Source: Amoebophrya sp. AT5.2
Lineage: Eukaryota; Sar; Dinophyceae; Syndiniales; Amoebophryaceae
Direction of reading: 5' to 3'
Assembly (NCBI GenBank): GCA_005223375.1
Contig: RXOD01004847.1
Span: 1 to 17,760, forward strand
Length of the DNA stretch: 17,760 nucleotides
The translations under genes were made by a program, and so were the position numbers. The number at the start of each line of letters is the position of its first letter. Positions within the stretch are counted from its first letter, which is position 1. Positions 9,701-17,737 of this stretch are shown here, one piece after another. The notes under the pieces were generated by a model, which made no database searches, was not told the DNA's origin, and was given only the letters and a program-made list of their open reading frames with translations.

Positions 9701-10370
9701 CTGCGGCCAGCTGCTCCTCCGCGTCGCGGTCGCGGCCTCGCTGCCGCTGCGTTGGCCGATTCTCTGTTGTCAGACTATTAGGGCCGGTTGATCCGGAAGC
9801 GGCCTCCTCGGCTCCACCGCCTGCCCGACACCTAGACGAAGTGGCTCCACCAACAATCGCCTGCTCCCCGGAACCAGCAATCGCCTCGTAGCAGCAGCAG
9901 CGCACGAAGGCCGCCCACAGCTTGCCGACCAGCATCAGTCCTTCTTTGCCCAACAGTTTCCGCACTTCTTTTTCCTTCCCCAGTCGCTCCACCTGCACCT
10001 GCAGAATCGCCTTCATCAGCACCAAGATTGACTTTTTTGGGTCGGTTTGCCCATTTTTCTCATTGCTGTCCCCTCCGGGAATAAATGCTTCCTCATGCGT
10101 CTCATGATCGCCTGCCTCCCGCAGCAAGTCGCGCATTTGCCGCTCCTGCTGCGTGAGCGCCGCCTCCTTTTTTCGCAGCGCGTCCTTCTTGATGCGAACC
10201 GTAGCAACCTGCTGCTTGGTGCCGCGCAGGTTCTCGCCGACATCCCCGATGTCGATCTCGCCGAAGGTCTGCGTCAAGGAAGAGCACACGGTACCGCACC
10301 GCCGGCAACTGTACAAGCTTGACAGCACGTCCTGGTGGAACGACGTGCCGCCGCAAGTGAGGCACTCCAT
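6789..10370 (-). CDS. TAF1B: TAF1B/Rrn7-like RNA polymerase I transcription initiation factor (1193 aa, intronless)
   Basis: TAF1B/Rrn7 is the TFIIB-like subunit of the Pol I core factor (SL1 in animals), which recruits Pol I to rDNA promoters in the nucleolus. The N-terminus has a zinc ribbon: C3-X2-C6 and C22-X2-C25, spaced as in this family, followed by a charged coiled-coil-like stretch (~55-90) in the B-reader/linker position. Residues ~408-447 contain LALILLAGVLAKKPVVVADA then YEWIRRGWLPFFNL, which resembles the family's cyclin-fold signature (helix, then W..G.+P+.N). A second conserved block lies near 942-1010 (MDHFSLFVRMPQTFVFLTSI onward). The protein is about twice the length of yeast or human homologues, through low-complexity inserts: an acidic stretch (~290-340), Ala/Pro/Gly-rich stretches and a Lys/Ala-rich C-terminus (~1100-1170) suited to nucleolar retention or DNA contact. 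Single continuous ORF. Family call good; orthology not tested. Confidence 0.8.
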   Translation of the reverse strand: MECLTCGGTSFHQDVLSSLYSCRRCGTVCSSLTQTFGEIDIGDVGENLRGTKQQVATVRIKKDALRKKEAALTQQERQMRDLLREAGDHETHEEAFIPGGDSNEKNGQTDPKKSILVLMKAILQVQVERLGKEKEVRKLLGKEGLMLVGKLWAAFVRCCCYEAIAGSGEQAIVGGATSSRCRAGGGAEEAASGSTGPNSLTTENRPTQRQRGRDRDAEEQLAAEKAAQPVLHANADLLFDTHYLPGEAGWRREIYAAAGKKKGTSKKAKTTNASGEILNGESSRASASYYEAEEHQDGIESDSEDRDADSDDQLLALEDEDETAAKRRKRESAVLSATAGSKNVGGKKSEKPTQAAIDEDIFGIVAVSQGSTKAAKKKRARGAPDNAQKFYEKGKNTRGAHAAHCVAGIHWFWTLDLALILLAGVLAKKPVVVADAYEWIRRGWLPFFNLRDVLSAAAGKEEEVLVGRTTTKKNENEPHSALKQLVPPNVSEFLNLRVQLKNYAVGPQFLDVPRFPGQRDVENMMLRLGNLLQSRFEGLKGLSWSTDLTGLSAYPMVPAIERLAKLFAVEGQSGDEGEATTPIDTTIVPRTARTLFNDWLRDRDEMRADSEETCDHYVAERDSETGLVKLRRPNWNSSDAAYENLLAKKDTAATPSASSGKGSGDYAAKERQQLLASDAVATAPFLADGHPAPRYAAAFVLLALKLKTEFNDQRNASRILHHPQFGAGGNSAALAFQPAARYLRWHTISGRKRARTDYRAQVTEPLPGTDGKIWRTPVYWNQCIQKQGEGGSYLSRMRGLTGSRLPEAKHMLHSGRMDFGRFSSFTSGSAYAGKKAWLEYLQAQWCPKGDVDEVFGWRRGYQEIGTRLLELAQLGEAERAGGRREEEENAGSDSEASAGATSGGASSRKRKTRSVNVKEPPNRLTLLGKQQAPGDSRKSHAQKTRFFRCPDPDAIDYAGGMDHFSLFVRMPQTFVFLTSILAIQVGCTEYELYLVLLKLERWFLEKYSTGVAEGVVHSVERGAAAVGNSAAVSAVSGKKGATTGSEPAAPASGAGAAAAPAPAAATNSRKENPPVVQSRQGTDIPPCSPRLPAALLEAEKLLEGYELPQKGKKTLRKAAAKKPAGKAAASKRAKAEGAGNKRPKAKAKRKAGKKHVAIEENKLELVDDGIARDSSSAPSKGAGDDIFDDSQQE

Positions 10371-10821
10371 CTTTTGGTTTCGGGGTTTTGGCTACGATGA
10401 TGGTGGTCGCGAAACAAGTCTAACGAGGCGATAGACTCGCAAAGTCGGTCTAGCACGGCTCATTCTCACGATCAAAAGTCCTCTAGCCACAGTTCAGTCT
10501 GTCGCTGCGAAGGAGCAGGTGAAGATTGATCGCGCCACGTACGTCAGTCCAAATATTTGCAGCTTTGGTGCACCCACTACAGATCATCTGAAACATAATT
10601 TCGGATCCGGTTACCAAGATCATGATCGCCCGCGTCGAGAGAGCGGAAGCGCATTTTGAGATCCATCCTTCACGACAGCGACCAGGACTTTTTGTACAAC
10701 CGATTCATTCGTAGAACTAATAGCCACGGTCAGCACGTCTATCGGAGTACACCGTGCGAAACCTGCGCCGCGGAAAACGTACGAGGAGCAGGCGCAGAGT
10801 GCTGTGGTCGAGCTTGTGGTA
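10371..10821. other. Intergenic spacer, no gene seen
   Basis: This 451-base spacer lies between the TAF1B-like start codon and the HAD phosphatase stop codon, so it should hold the 3' end of one transcript and the promoter or leader of the other. No tRNA, conserved ORF or clear repeat is visible. Just upstream of the TAF1B ATG the minus strand reads CGTAGCCAAAACC and an AG directly precedes the ATG. Confidence 0.5.
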
Positions 10822-11742
10822 TTAATTGGCCACGTTGACTACAGGCTCGTCTTCGCATACTGTCATCAACTTCTCGCCTCTTCCGGATTGATTTTGCATT
10901 CCCGTTGCTGTTGACTCCGGGTCAACTAGTATTTCTTTTCGCAAAAACTCCACCAGGGTGTCGTATTCGTAGTCGGGTCTTAGCCCATCCCTGAGGAACC
11001 TACCTGGGATATCCTGCGCCTTTGCGTTAATCCAGCACGTCTTCATGCCGAACCGTGCGCCGCCAAAGATGTCTTTCTGGAAATCGTCTCCAATCATGAT
11101 GCAGTTCTCGGGCTTGAGATGATCGGCACCTGTACCCAAAGAACCCAAGCGATCGTCAGCCACCATTCGCGCCTTTTCCATCGCTTTCGCGAAGACGGCC
11201 TCGTCCGGTTTGCACACGCCCACTTCCACCGCAGAGACCGCGAAGTCGAAAAAGGACTTCACTTCTTCGACGCGGAACACATCCGCGTTGCCGTCGGTGA
11301 CCGCACCGAAAATGAGCGCACCACGAGGACCATCTTCAGCATCCGAGACTCGCTTCAAGTCCGAAAGCGCCGCCACGACGCCGTCGAAGAAGAACGGGGA
11401 GTTCCGCAGCCGGTACCAAAACTCGAACTGCTCTGTGACCAACTCCGCCGTTGTCTGGGCCCCCTGATCTTCATCAAGACCCCGCTGCTCACCTCCTCGC
11501 CCCGGGAGCTCATCATGAATCCTTTCATTTTCTCGCTGCAGGTAGAGCTTGCGCAGAAAGGTGTAGTCGTGCGCACGGTCCGGAAACTCGTCCATCAAGG
11601 GACGGATGCCGGTTTCGAAATTCGTGAGATACGGGTACTTTTCCTGGGTTTCTTTCGAAGCGCGCCGTATCGTCTTCATACAGTCCCAGAGCGTCTCGTC
11701 GAGGTCGAACAGGAGAACGCGAACCCGAGGTGGGAGAGGCAT
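10822..11742 (-). CDS. HAD-superfamily hydrolase, subfamily IA-like phosphatase (306 aa)
   Basis: The protein has the four HAD motifs in order. Motif I is FDLDETLWD with nucleophile D13 and acid D15; motif II is Thr in AVTDGN near residue 149; motif III is Lys in VGVCKPDEAVF near 178; motif IV is MIGDDFQKDIFGG near 215-225. These enzymes hydrolyse phosphate esters through a phospho-aspartate with Mg2+. The DLDETLWDC start and the helical cap between motifs I and II are reminiscent of the YigB/YjjG group, members of which act on flavin or pyrimidine phosphates, but I cannot assign a substrate. A hydrophilic Gly/Gln-rich insertion (~80-95) interrupts the cap. There is no targeting peptide, so it is probably cytosolic. 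ATG 11742 opens a full-length domain with no missing N-terminus. Single exon. Confidence 0.88.
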   Translation of the reverse strand: MPLPPRVRVLLFDLDETLWDCMKTIRRASKETQEKYPYLTNFETGIRPLMDEFPDRAHDYTFLRKLYLQRENERIHDELPGRGGEQRGLDEDQGAQTTAELVTEQFEFWYRLRNSPFFFDGVVAALSDLKRVSDAEDGPRGALIFGAVTDGNADVFRVEEVKSFFDFAVSAVEVGVCKPDEAVFAKAMEKARMVADDRLGSLGTGADHLKPENCIMIGDDFQKDIFGGARFGMKTCWINAKAQDIPGRFLRDGLRPDYEYDTLVEFLRKEILVDPESTATGMQNQSGRGEKLMTVCEDEPVVNVAN

Positions 11743-12195
11743 TTTCTTTGTGCGTGGAGAGAAAAAGTGGCGTTGAAAAAGATGTTACCGGATGAGCTGT
11801 GACTTTGTTTGGGCTTCCAAGTACATATAATTTTTTAGATAGTAGTACCCTCCTGCCAAATTTTTCGAGCGACCATTCAAGCGCCACAACTTTCCACACC
11901 TCGCAACGCGCTTCGATTACGTGATGTGCCACGGTAAGAAGATCCGACTGCGGTTCAGCACGACAAGTAAACACGAGAAGGATCCACGGGGGTTTCCCAA
12001 CGCTGCTGCAGCTACCCATTTCGACACGTATAATCAGATAGAGAGCGTCTCAGGCAAAGCTGGCGTTGCAAATGCAAGTTGTTCGTAAAGATTTTCACAT
12101 TCTTGTTCTTCGCGGTTTCTGTTTCGCGGCGATTCTCCGAGACCGGAGAAGCATGCGGGTCAACATCGTCGGGTTATGATGAAAATCATACATTA
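11743..12195. other. Intergenic spacer, no gene seen
   Basis: This 453-base spacer lies upstream of the HAD phosphatase and downstream of the EF-hand-like gene. Open frames here are short, compositionally ordinary and lack any recognised domain. No tRNA or repeat is apparent. Confidence 0.5.
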
Positions 12196-13487
12196 TCATC
12201 CGCCCCTCCCCGGCGCTAATGATCCGCCTCCACCCATCGGCGATCCTCCAATCCACGGCATCGTTGTGCCGCCGGCCCCAAGCGCTCCTCCGCCCTTATT
12301 CGCCCTCGCAAACCCGCACAGCACGACGACCGAATCCGCCCCCACCCGCGCAGTAATGTCGATGTTTTTCGCGTTCGCTCTGCTCCCAGCACTGCTCCCG
12401 CCTCCGGCGCTGCTCCCCCCGCCGAATATCGTCATGAGTTGGTCTTTCACGATCACATTCCCCAGCGCTCCGCTGGCGTCGATCACGCTTTCGCACTTTT
12501 CCCGAAACTTCTCCTTGTTCTTGTTGGCGAAATTCAGAAGATCACCCGATGTGGGCAGCTCCGCGCCGTATTGATGATGACCGTAATTATATCCACTACT
12601 TGCTCCACTTCCGTCGGCGGCAGTCGCGTACTTCCGCAGTTTCAGTTTTTCGCCCATCATCTTCCACGCGCAGAGCCAGGATTCGAGGAACGCAGCCACC
12701 AGCTCCTCCCGCTTCACGAAGCCCTTCCGCCCGAGATCGTAGCAGTCCAGCGTGAGCTGCAGCCGCTCCGCGTCGGAGCCGGAATACAACGTCGCGAGGG
12801 TCTTCACAAGGACATCCTCGGAAACGGCGGAGGAGGGCGCACGCCCCTCCAACACGGAAAAAAGCCGATCGCCAAGCGGGGTGCGGGACACCACGTGGAG
12901 GCCGACCTGGTGCGGTTTCGCGGAAATGAGAAAATTCAGGAATAGCGGCGGACGAGGTGATGCAGGTGATGTTGCAGCATTCAAATTCACTCGGTTGCGA
13001 GCGCTCAGACAAATCTTTCCCTACTTCACAAGTGTGGTAATATACGCAAAACGTTAATAAGCCATGTAAAGACCTCGTGTGACAGCTGTAGTGCGCAATG
13101 GAACTGGTCCCTCGTTATCCTCGATGTGTCCGTCTCCTTCGGCAAGTAGTTGCGCAGAAGGCCCTGAATCTGCGCTTCCAATTGCTGCGGCGTTAGCTGC
13201 TGTCTCCCTCCTCCAGATGAGCCGCTGCTTCCCCCAGCCGCCCCCGCACTCCCACCCCCCACAACAGACGGAGTGAGGTAGGGGTTCGGGCTCCCTTGTT
13301 GCGGCGCGCCGGGGGCGCCTGACTGTGAACTGAGCATCTGCATGTTGGGATGCAACGCGGGCGCTGTCTGGAATCGGCGGTCTGGGAGCTGTCCGTGCTG
13401 ACTCGGAATAGACCCGGTGGAAACCGGTTCCGCCGAGATGCCTGACCCAAGGCCGGCGGCGGCACCGGAGGATGTGCGATTGCCCAT
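12196..13487 (-). CDS. Possibly N-myristoylated EF-hand-like protein (374 aa)
   Basis: Two exons, 13487-13074 and 12906-12196, are joined by a 167-nt GT-AG intron (CACGAG|GTCTTT ... CACCAG|GTCGGC) at phase 0. ATG 13487 gives MGNRTSSG, which fits the N-myristoylation pattern (Gly2, Ser6) and suggests membrane anchoring. Exon 1 is Ser/Gly/Gln-rich and then has a helical segment (QLEAQIQGLLRNYLP). Exon 2 contains PLGDRLFSVLEG, then DVLVKTLATLYSG and LTLDCYDLGRKGFVKREELV. This layout is that of a helix followed by an EF-hand (DLGRKGFVKREE), but the loop lacks the acidic residues at positions 3 and 5, so calcium binding is doubtful. A conserved-looking helical stretch follows (ANKNKEKFREKCESVI), and the end is Gly-rich. 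It resembles EF-hand leaders of TBC or TLDc-type proteins; no firm family. Upstream boundary of exon 2 is inferred. Confidence 0.65.
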
Positions 13488-14035
13488 CGATTGGGATCTT
13501 TTTACCAAAAGTGCAGCCCTCCGTCGTATCTATTCGTATCGCAAAACGAAAACCGTGCCCGCTGTGTTTGATATCATCGTGTGTCCATAGCGTTCAATCG
13601 TCCTTTACTTTCTATTTCCACTCTACAATGCAGCAGTGCCACGCGTAGACTAACTTTAAGCTTAAGGCAGGGATCGCGATCGTCACGTAGGAACGGTTAC
13701 CACGAAGAGAGACACCCTGACAGGACATTCCAATTTGCCGAATCACCACCAGACAGACAGAAAAAGAGCTTCTTCGTAGACATGCAGCACGAACATCCGA
13801 ACCGCGTGTCAAAGGGGCATTCGCGTATTTCGTTCAATTTCTTTTTCAATTCATTTTCCGCGCCGTGGGCGCCAGACCGGCGGAGCGCCCGCCCTGAGAG
13901 CTCGAGCAGTACTAGTGAGAAAGTAATCCAGTACCTCCACGGAGAAAGAGCGGTTTTTGATGTCGGTCGCGCGCGAGTATCTATACGTGTCCAGCAAAAT
14001 AAGTTGAGTCATGATATTGCAAAAGACTGTGCTGA
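13488..14035. other. Intergenic spacer, no gene seen
   Basis: This 548-base spacer lies between the stop of the SCYL2-like gene and the start of the EF-hand-like gene. It probably holds the 3' untranslated region of the former and the promoter or leader of the latter. Short open frames are present without recognisable content. A long plus-strand frame crossing it is the antisense shadow of the SCYL2-like exon. Confidence 0.5.
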
Positions 14036-17000
14036 TCAGATCAGCCCCGCAAACGGGTCGCTCGGGTTCGTTCGCGCCAAGGGATTGAAAGCCGCGCTCG
14101 GCGTTTGTTGTTGCCCTCCCGGCGGTGGGAAGCCGCCCAACCCCGCGTTTGCCCCGCCACTCATGCCCAAATTCATTCCGCCCATGCTGCCGCCCATGGG
14201 CGCCATTCCCATTCCTCCGGCACCCATCCCCATGTTTCCTCCGCCGCTCGTCCCCCCCATCGAATTTGCATTCCCCATGCCTCCCAGGGCCCCCATACCA
14301 CCCATGCCGCCCATTCCACCCATGCCGCCCATCCCCCCTGCCGGCGCGGCGGTACCCGACGTATTCATCATTCCTCCCGCCGTTCCCCCACTGGCGGCAT
14401 TGGACGAGGATCCTCCGCCCAAATCCGCGAACGGGTCTGACTTCATGTTTGCCATGCCCACCCAGTGGCTACTTACGCCCGTTCGGCTGGGGTCGAAACT
14501 CTGCAGTCCGGTCATGCCGAGAGCTCCGCTTGGACCTCCACTCGATGTGCCCCCGAAGAGGCTCGGGTCGTTTAAGCTTGCAAGTGGATCTTTTCTTGCG
14601 GTCGCAGAGGAAGATGTCGCGCCTGAGCTTGACGTATTCATCAGCGCCAGCAGATCGTTGTTAAGCCCGCCCTGGAGCGGCGCAGTCGTTGAACTTGTCA
14701 CGCCTCCTGGGGGTGGAAACGACGACGGAAAGCTCGACGACGACGATGGGGTGGGATTGCTCATCATGATTCCGGGTGTTGGGGCCGGCGGGCCACCGCC
14801 GCCAAGGAGGTCCAGCATGGTGGATCCTCCCGCGCTCGCGGAAGTTGTTGTAGCTGCACCTCCGCCGAAGTGTCCGTTTGCAGGGGGAGCACTCGCGGGC
14901 GGCTTCACCGCGGTTGACGAGCTGCCTCCCATCGGGCCGCTAAGCAGCAAGTCGAAGTCACTCTGCGAGGAGCTGCCCGGCCCAGACCCGGACTTCGACG
15001 TCGCGGCCGACGTCGAACCCATGCCGCCGCCGCCGAGCTCCGCCAAAAAGTTGTCGTCCGCGTCGTTTCGGTTTCGAGCTTTCGAGGGCGACACGGTTCC
15101 ACTGCTTGAAGCCTGTCCGCCAAGCGCCGCGCTCACGTCCGCACTGGCATCTGTCCTGGTCGCGTACTCCTTGCTCCTCGCGGTCTCCACCCTTCCCACC
15201 AGCTTCTTGCACACGTCCAGTTGGATGCGCCACTGCTCCGCCGACAGACTCTCTTCCGCCAACAAAGGACACACCAACGGCAGTATCCGCGTCGCCGTCT
15301 CGCGCGGTCCGAGAAAGTTGCTCATGGCGTCGTACACGGACAGTAGCACCATGCACAGCGCCGGTGCGCGCTCCATCTTCTGCACGCGCTCGCAGGCGGT
15401 TAAGATGGTGTCGAGGATGGTACCGCGGTCGAACACTTGGAACATGGAACTGATGCCCATCAGAATCTGCACCCGCGCTTTCAGGCTCGAATCCGCGCGC
15501 AGCAACACGGCCAGCATGCGGGGCAGGATCTGGTCCTTGATTTGCCGATACTCGAACTTGGAGTGCAGCTGCGGAATCTTCTCCAGCGCGGATTGGGAGA
15601 TGTTCGGCTCGGGAAGCTCCAGACAACGCAGGAGAAAGGGCAGCAGCACCTGCGAAGAACCGAGGTTTTTTTCCAATACTTTTATGTGTGCTCCGATCAA
15701 AACCACTCGATCAGCGGCTAGACAGGCGGGCTCGGACGATGGCCCACACCCACAGTTGAAGTAACATGCCGGTTCAGATCGAGACTACATGGCGAGCCTA
15801 CGCGCAAGTTCAATTAATCGAGCCTACATGGGGCGAGCCTGCGTGCGGACCTACATGTAGGCTGAGGACAATAGCCCATAAGGCGAGCCTACCTGTAGGA
15901 TCACGACGTTCAGATCGAGCCGACATGTGTAGGCCCAGAGCGAACCTACGTACATGGCGAGCCTACCTGGGGAGCCGATCGCTATAGGCACACCAGCTTC
16001 GATAGCCAATGAATGAAAATCGGAAGAGTTGCTAATACCGCTTGCGCTTCTTCCCTCTCCGTGAGTCCCATGATGAGGTCCAAGTTTCGTATCAGGTCCG
16101 TGACTGCCTCTATGGGGATTTCTTTCGCGGAAAACAGCGGCCGCATGCCGGTCCAGCATCGCGCCTGAAACTCCGCCGCAGTCAGCAGATCCGGCTTGCG
16201 CAAACAGACCAGTATGCACTGCAGAACGTGCGCGTACAGTGGCGGGTAGTTCAGCGCGCGCACCAGTTGCGGCAGCACGCGCTCTTTCAGCTGTCAGAAG
16301 ATTCATTCGAAGTACAACTTGTCTCCTGTGTGTTTACGTTTAGTATAGTAGCTGTAAAGCTAAAGAGCGTAATACAGATGAACGCCACATTTTGATTTTC
16401 AACATCAAACGTAACAGCTAATTTTAACATACTTAGCTACGATTCGATCCGCCGTTAACGCGCTCCCCGCCTGTTCCAGCAGTGATTTGAAGCCTTTCAA
16501 GAACTGCGCTTTCTGCGCGTCGTCCTTCTCGGAGAGCGTCTCCAGAAATCGCAGGGCCTTGATGTGGATGTCCTGGAAGAACTCCGACTGTAGAAACGCC
16601 TGGATGTCCACCCGATGCTCGGGCGACGGCGCGAGCATCCCCGCCAGGATGCTGGCCAGCTCGGACGGGACCGCCGTCAAATCGCGGAGCGGAAGCAGGG
16701 CGGAGAGCTTCGTCTGGTGCCCGTTCTTGTCGTGGCGACCGAGCTGATCGATGGTGGGGGAGGTGTATTCGGCCTTGCTTCTGAATTTCGAATAACTACT
16801 AGCGCCACACGACGCAAGGAAAAAAATAGACCCAATTACATTCATAAGTAAGTATCCATAGCCAAGTAAACTAACAGCATACTGAGTTCGGCCAAATGTC
16901 AAACAAAAGGTACCGCTGCCAGAAGCGGTCTGCGTTCCTTGCTCATCACTTCGTACGCTACCATGCCGAGTGAAAACACGTCGCTCTCCAGACCGAACTT

Positions 17001-17643
17001 TCCGTGGGCCGTGAAGTTCGGGCTGGAGAGCGACGTGTTCTCACTCGGCATGGTTGCTCATCACTTCGTACGCTACCATGCCGCGCATGGTAGCGTATCG
17101 GAAGTGATGAGCAAGGAGCGCGTTCGTCGGAAGTGATGAGCCAGGATCTACGGGTCCTCCTCCGCGCATTCGTATACCCCGTAGCAGCATGGGGATGCGA
17201 AACGTGGACAGGGCGAGAAGCGGGCGACAAGCTCCTCGACACGTGGCGGAGCAAGAAGGTTCGGCAATGTCTTAACATCACAAAGCGGGACCACGTAAAA
17301 ACAGAGGAGGTGCTGGAGAAGACGGGCGAAAAGCTGCTCTCGAGCCGATGAATTCACTTCTTCATTTTATTAGCTGTTAAGGTCTTGCTTTTGTCTTCAG
17401 CTTTTTCTTCATCTTTACCCCAAGTCCGACCCCCAAAGCAGCAGAAGTTCTTAGCCAAAATAGAATACCGCTGCCAGAAGCGGTCTCCGTTCCTTGCTCA
17501 TCACTTCGTACGCTACCATGCCGAGTGAAAACACGTCGCTCTCCAGCCCGAACTTTCTGTGGGCCGTGATCTCCGGCGCGCAGTACTTCAGCGGCGGATC
17601 CGGGGACACTTGCGTATGGAGAGACCAGATGGTCAGTCGGGAA
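14036..17643 (-). CDS. SCYL2: SCYL2/CVAK104-like clathrin-associated pseudokinase, C-terminal part (5' exons beyond window)
   Basis: Exons that join at phase 0 are ~17643-17469, 16773-16441, 16290-16039 and 15649-14036. Introns are 17468-16774, 16440-16291 and 16038-15650, all GT-AG. The first visible exon is the end of a kinase fold (KYCAPEI, then ESDVFSLGMVAYEVM). Next comes a linker and helical repeats: FFQDIHIKALRFLETL, QFLKGFKSLLEQ, then TADRI|LKERVLPQL across a splice and EEAQA|VLLPFLLRCLELP across the next. This order matches animal SCYL2, a pseudokinase that binds clathrin and AP-2 on coated vesicles. The ~370-residue tail is Gly/Met/Ser-rich (a GGM run), with DPFADL, a C-terminal DPFAGLI and LLDLL-like stretches (MLDLL, DLLALM), which resemble AP-2 and clathrin-box motifs. 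The first splice acceptor (GCAAG|GCC) and the 5' limit of the first exon are the weakest points. That intron carries retroelement and exon debris. Confidence 0.85.
15765..15975. repeat. Degenerate short-repeat cluster inside a SCYL2-like intron
   Basis: Within intron 16038-15650 the motif GCGAGCCTAC, often followed by ATG or CTG, recurs about seven times in degenerate form (for example near 15791, 15819, 15833, 15883 and 15957). A longer unit, gttcagatcgag, occurs at 15773-15784 and 15909-15920. Several copies are palindromic: CCTACATGTAGG at 15850-15861 is perfect and cctacctgtagg follows near 15889. The composition and periodicity differ from other introns in the window. Confidence 0.7.
16911..17014 (-). 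repeat. Duplicate copy of a SCYL2-like exon segment
   Basis: These 104 bases match 17466-17569 with only about three or four substitutions. They encode the same residues (AHGKFGLESDVFSLGMVAYE onward to the splice donor GCAGCG|GTA). The copy lacks the upstream part of the exon (YCAPEI) and has no acceptor site of its own at the break, so it is probably not a functional alternative exon. It ends abruptly at 17014, where inverted material begins. Confidence 0.85.
16960..17141. repeat. Nested inverted repeats built from SCYL2-like exon pieces
   Basis: Arm 16960-16999 is repeated inverted at 17015-17054 (40 bases, 2 mismatches, 15-base spacer). A direct-orientation piece follows at 17055-17080, then its inverted partner at about 17085-17112, giving a ~26-bp stem with a tiny loop and a small bulge. 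The motif tcggaagtgatgagc then recurs at about 17127-17141. All pieces derive from the segment encoding GLESDVFSLGMVAYEVMSKE. The DNA could extrude as a cruciform. Confidence 0.85.
17142..17352 (+). mobile_element. Fragment of a non-LTR (LINE-type) retrotransposon reverse transcriptase, C-terminal region
   Basis: The plus strand encodes LRVLLRAFVYPVAAWGCETW, then DTWRSKKVRQCLNI, TKRDHV and TEEVLEKTGE. The pattern [A/L]-x-V-Y-P-V-x-x-x-G-C-E-[T/S]-W, followed by a helix, then RDH(V/I) and EEVL, is the well-known region after the reverse transcriptase domain of many LINE elements. Only about 70 residues remain, without the catalytic core or endonuclease, so this is a dead remnant. It lies antisense to the host gene, inside its intron, and abuts the shuffled exon pieces. 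Confidence 0.75.
17466..17569 (-). repeat. Parent copy of the duplicated SCYL2-like exon segment
   Basis: This part of the intact exon (17643-17469) is the likely source of the copy at 16911-17014 and of the inverted pieces at 17015-17141. Here the reading frame continues upstream into YCAPEI without interruption, so I take it as the functional version. Confidence 0.8.
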
Positions 17644-17737
17644 CTGGTAAGTGCTGTGTAATGGGTTCCCTCGGGTGGCGAGTGCCGATTAAGGCGCTCT
17701 GAACCGCCCGGGTCGATGAAACACCCGGGCGGCTTTT
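17634..17737 (+). other. Densely structured segment with adjacent hairpins
   Basis: Three stems sit side by side: CAGT/ACTG at 17634-17646 with loop cggga; GAGTGCC/GGCGCTC at 17680-17699 with loop gattaa (one G-U pair); and a perfect 10-bp stem CCGCCCGGGT/ACCCGGGCGG at 17704-17732 with loop cgatgaaac, followed by CTTTT. On the plus strand the last resembles a terminator or the 3' end of a structured RNA or SINE. It lies just upstream of a SCYL2-like exon, probably in an intron, in the same orientation as the LINE fragment. Identity is unknown. Confidence 0.5.

Noticed and set aside
10371..10410. Possible relict dinoflagellate spliced-leader sequence before the TAF1B-like ATG
   Set aside because: Only about eight bases (CGTAGCCA) match what I recall of the leader, and the rest diverges, so chance is likely.
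13581..15764. 727-residue plus-strand open frame
   Set aside because: It is antisense to the SCYL2-like last exon. Its Pro/Met-rich repeats are the reverse strand of the GGM codons, and no domain is visible.
16939..17136. Plus-strand protein containing KFGLESDVFSLGMVA
   Set aside because: It reads through an inverted copy of the SCYL2-like exon and ends within shuffled repeats; it is a rearrangement product, not a gene.
17704..17737. Bacterial rho-independent terminator or bacterial contamination
   Set aside because: The hairpin plus T-run fits that form, but it sits within ~100 bases of a eukaryotic SCYL2 exon with no bacterial gene nearby. I kept it only as a structured element.
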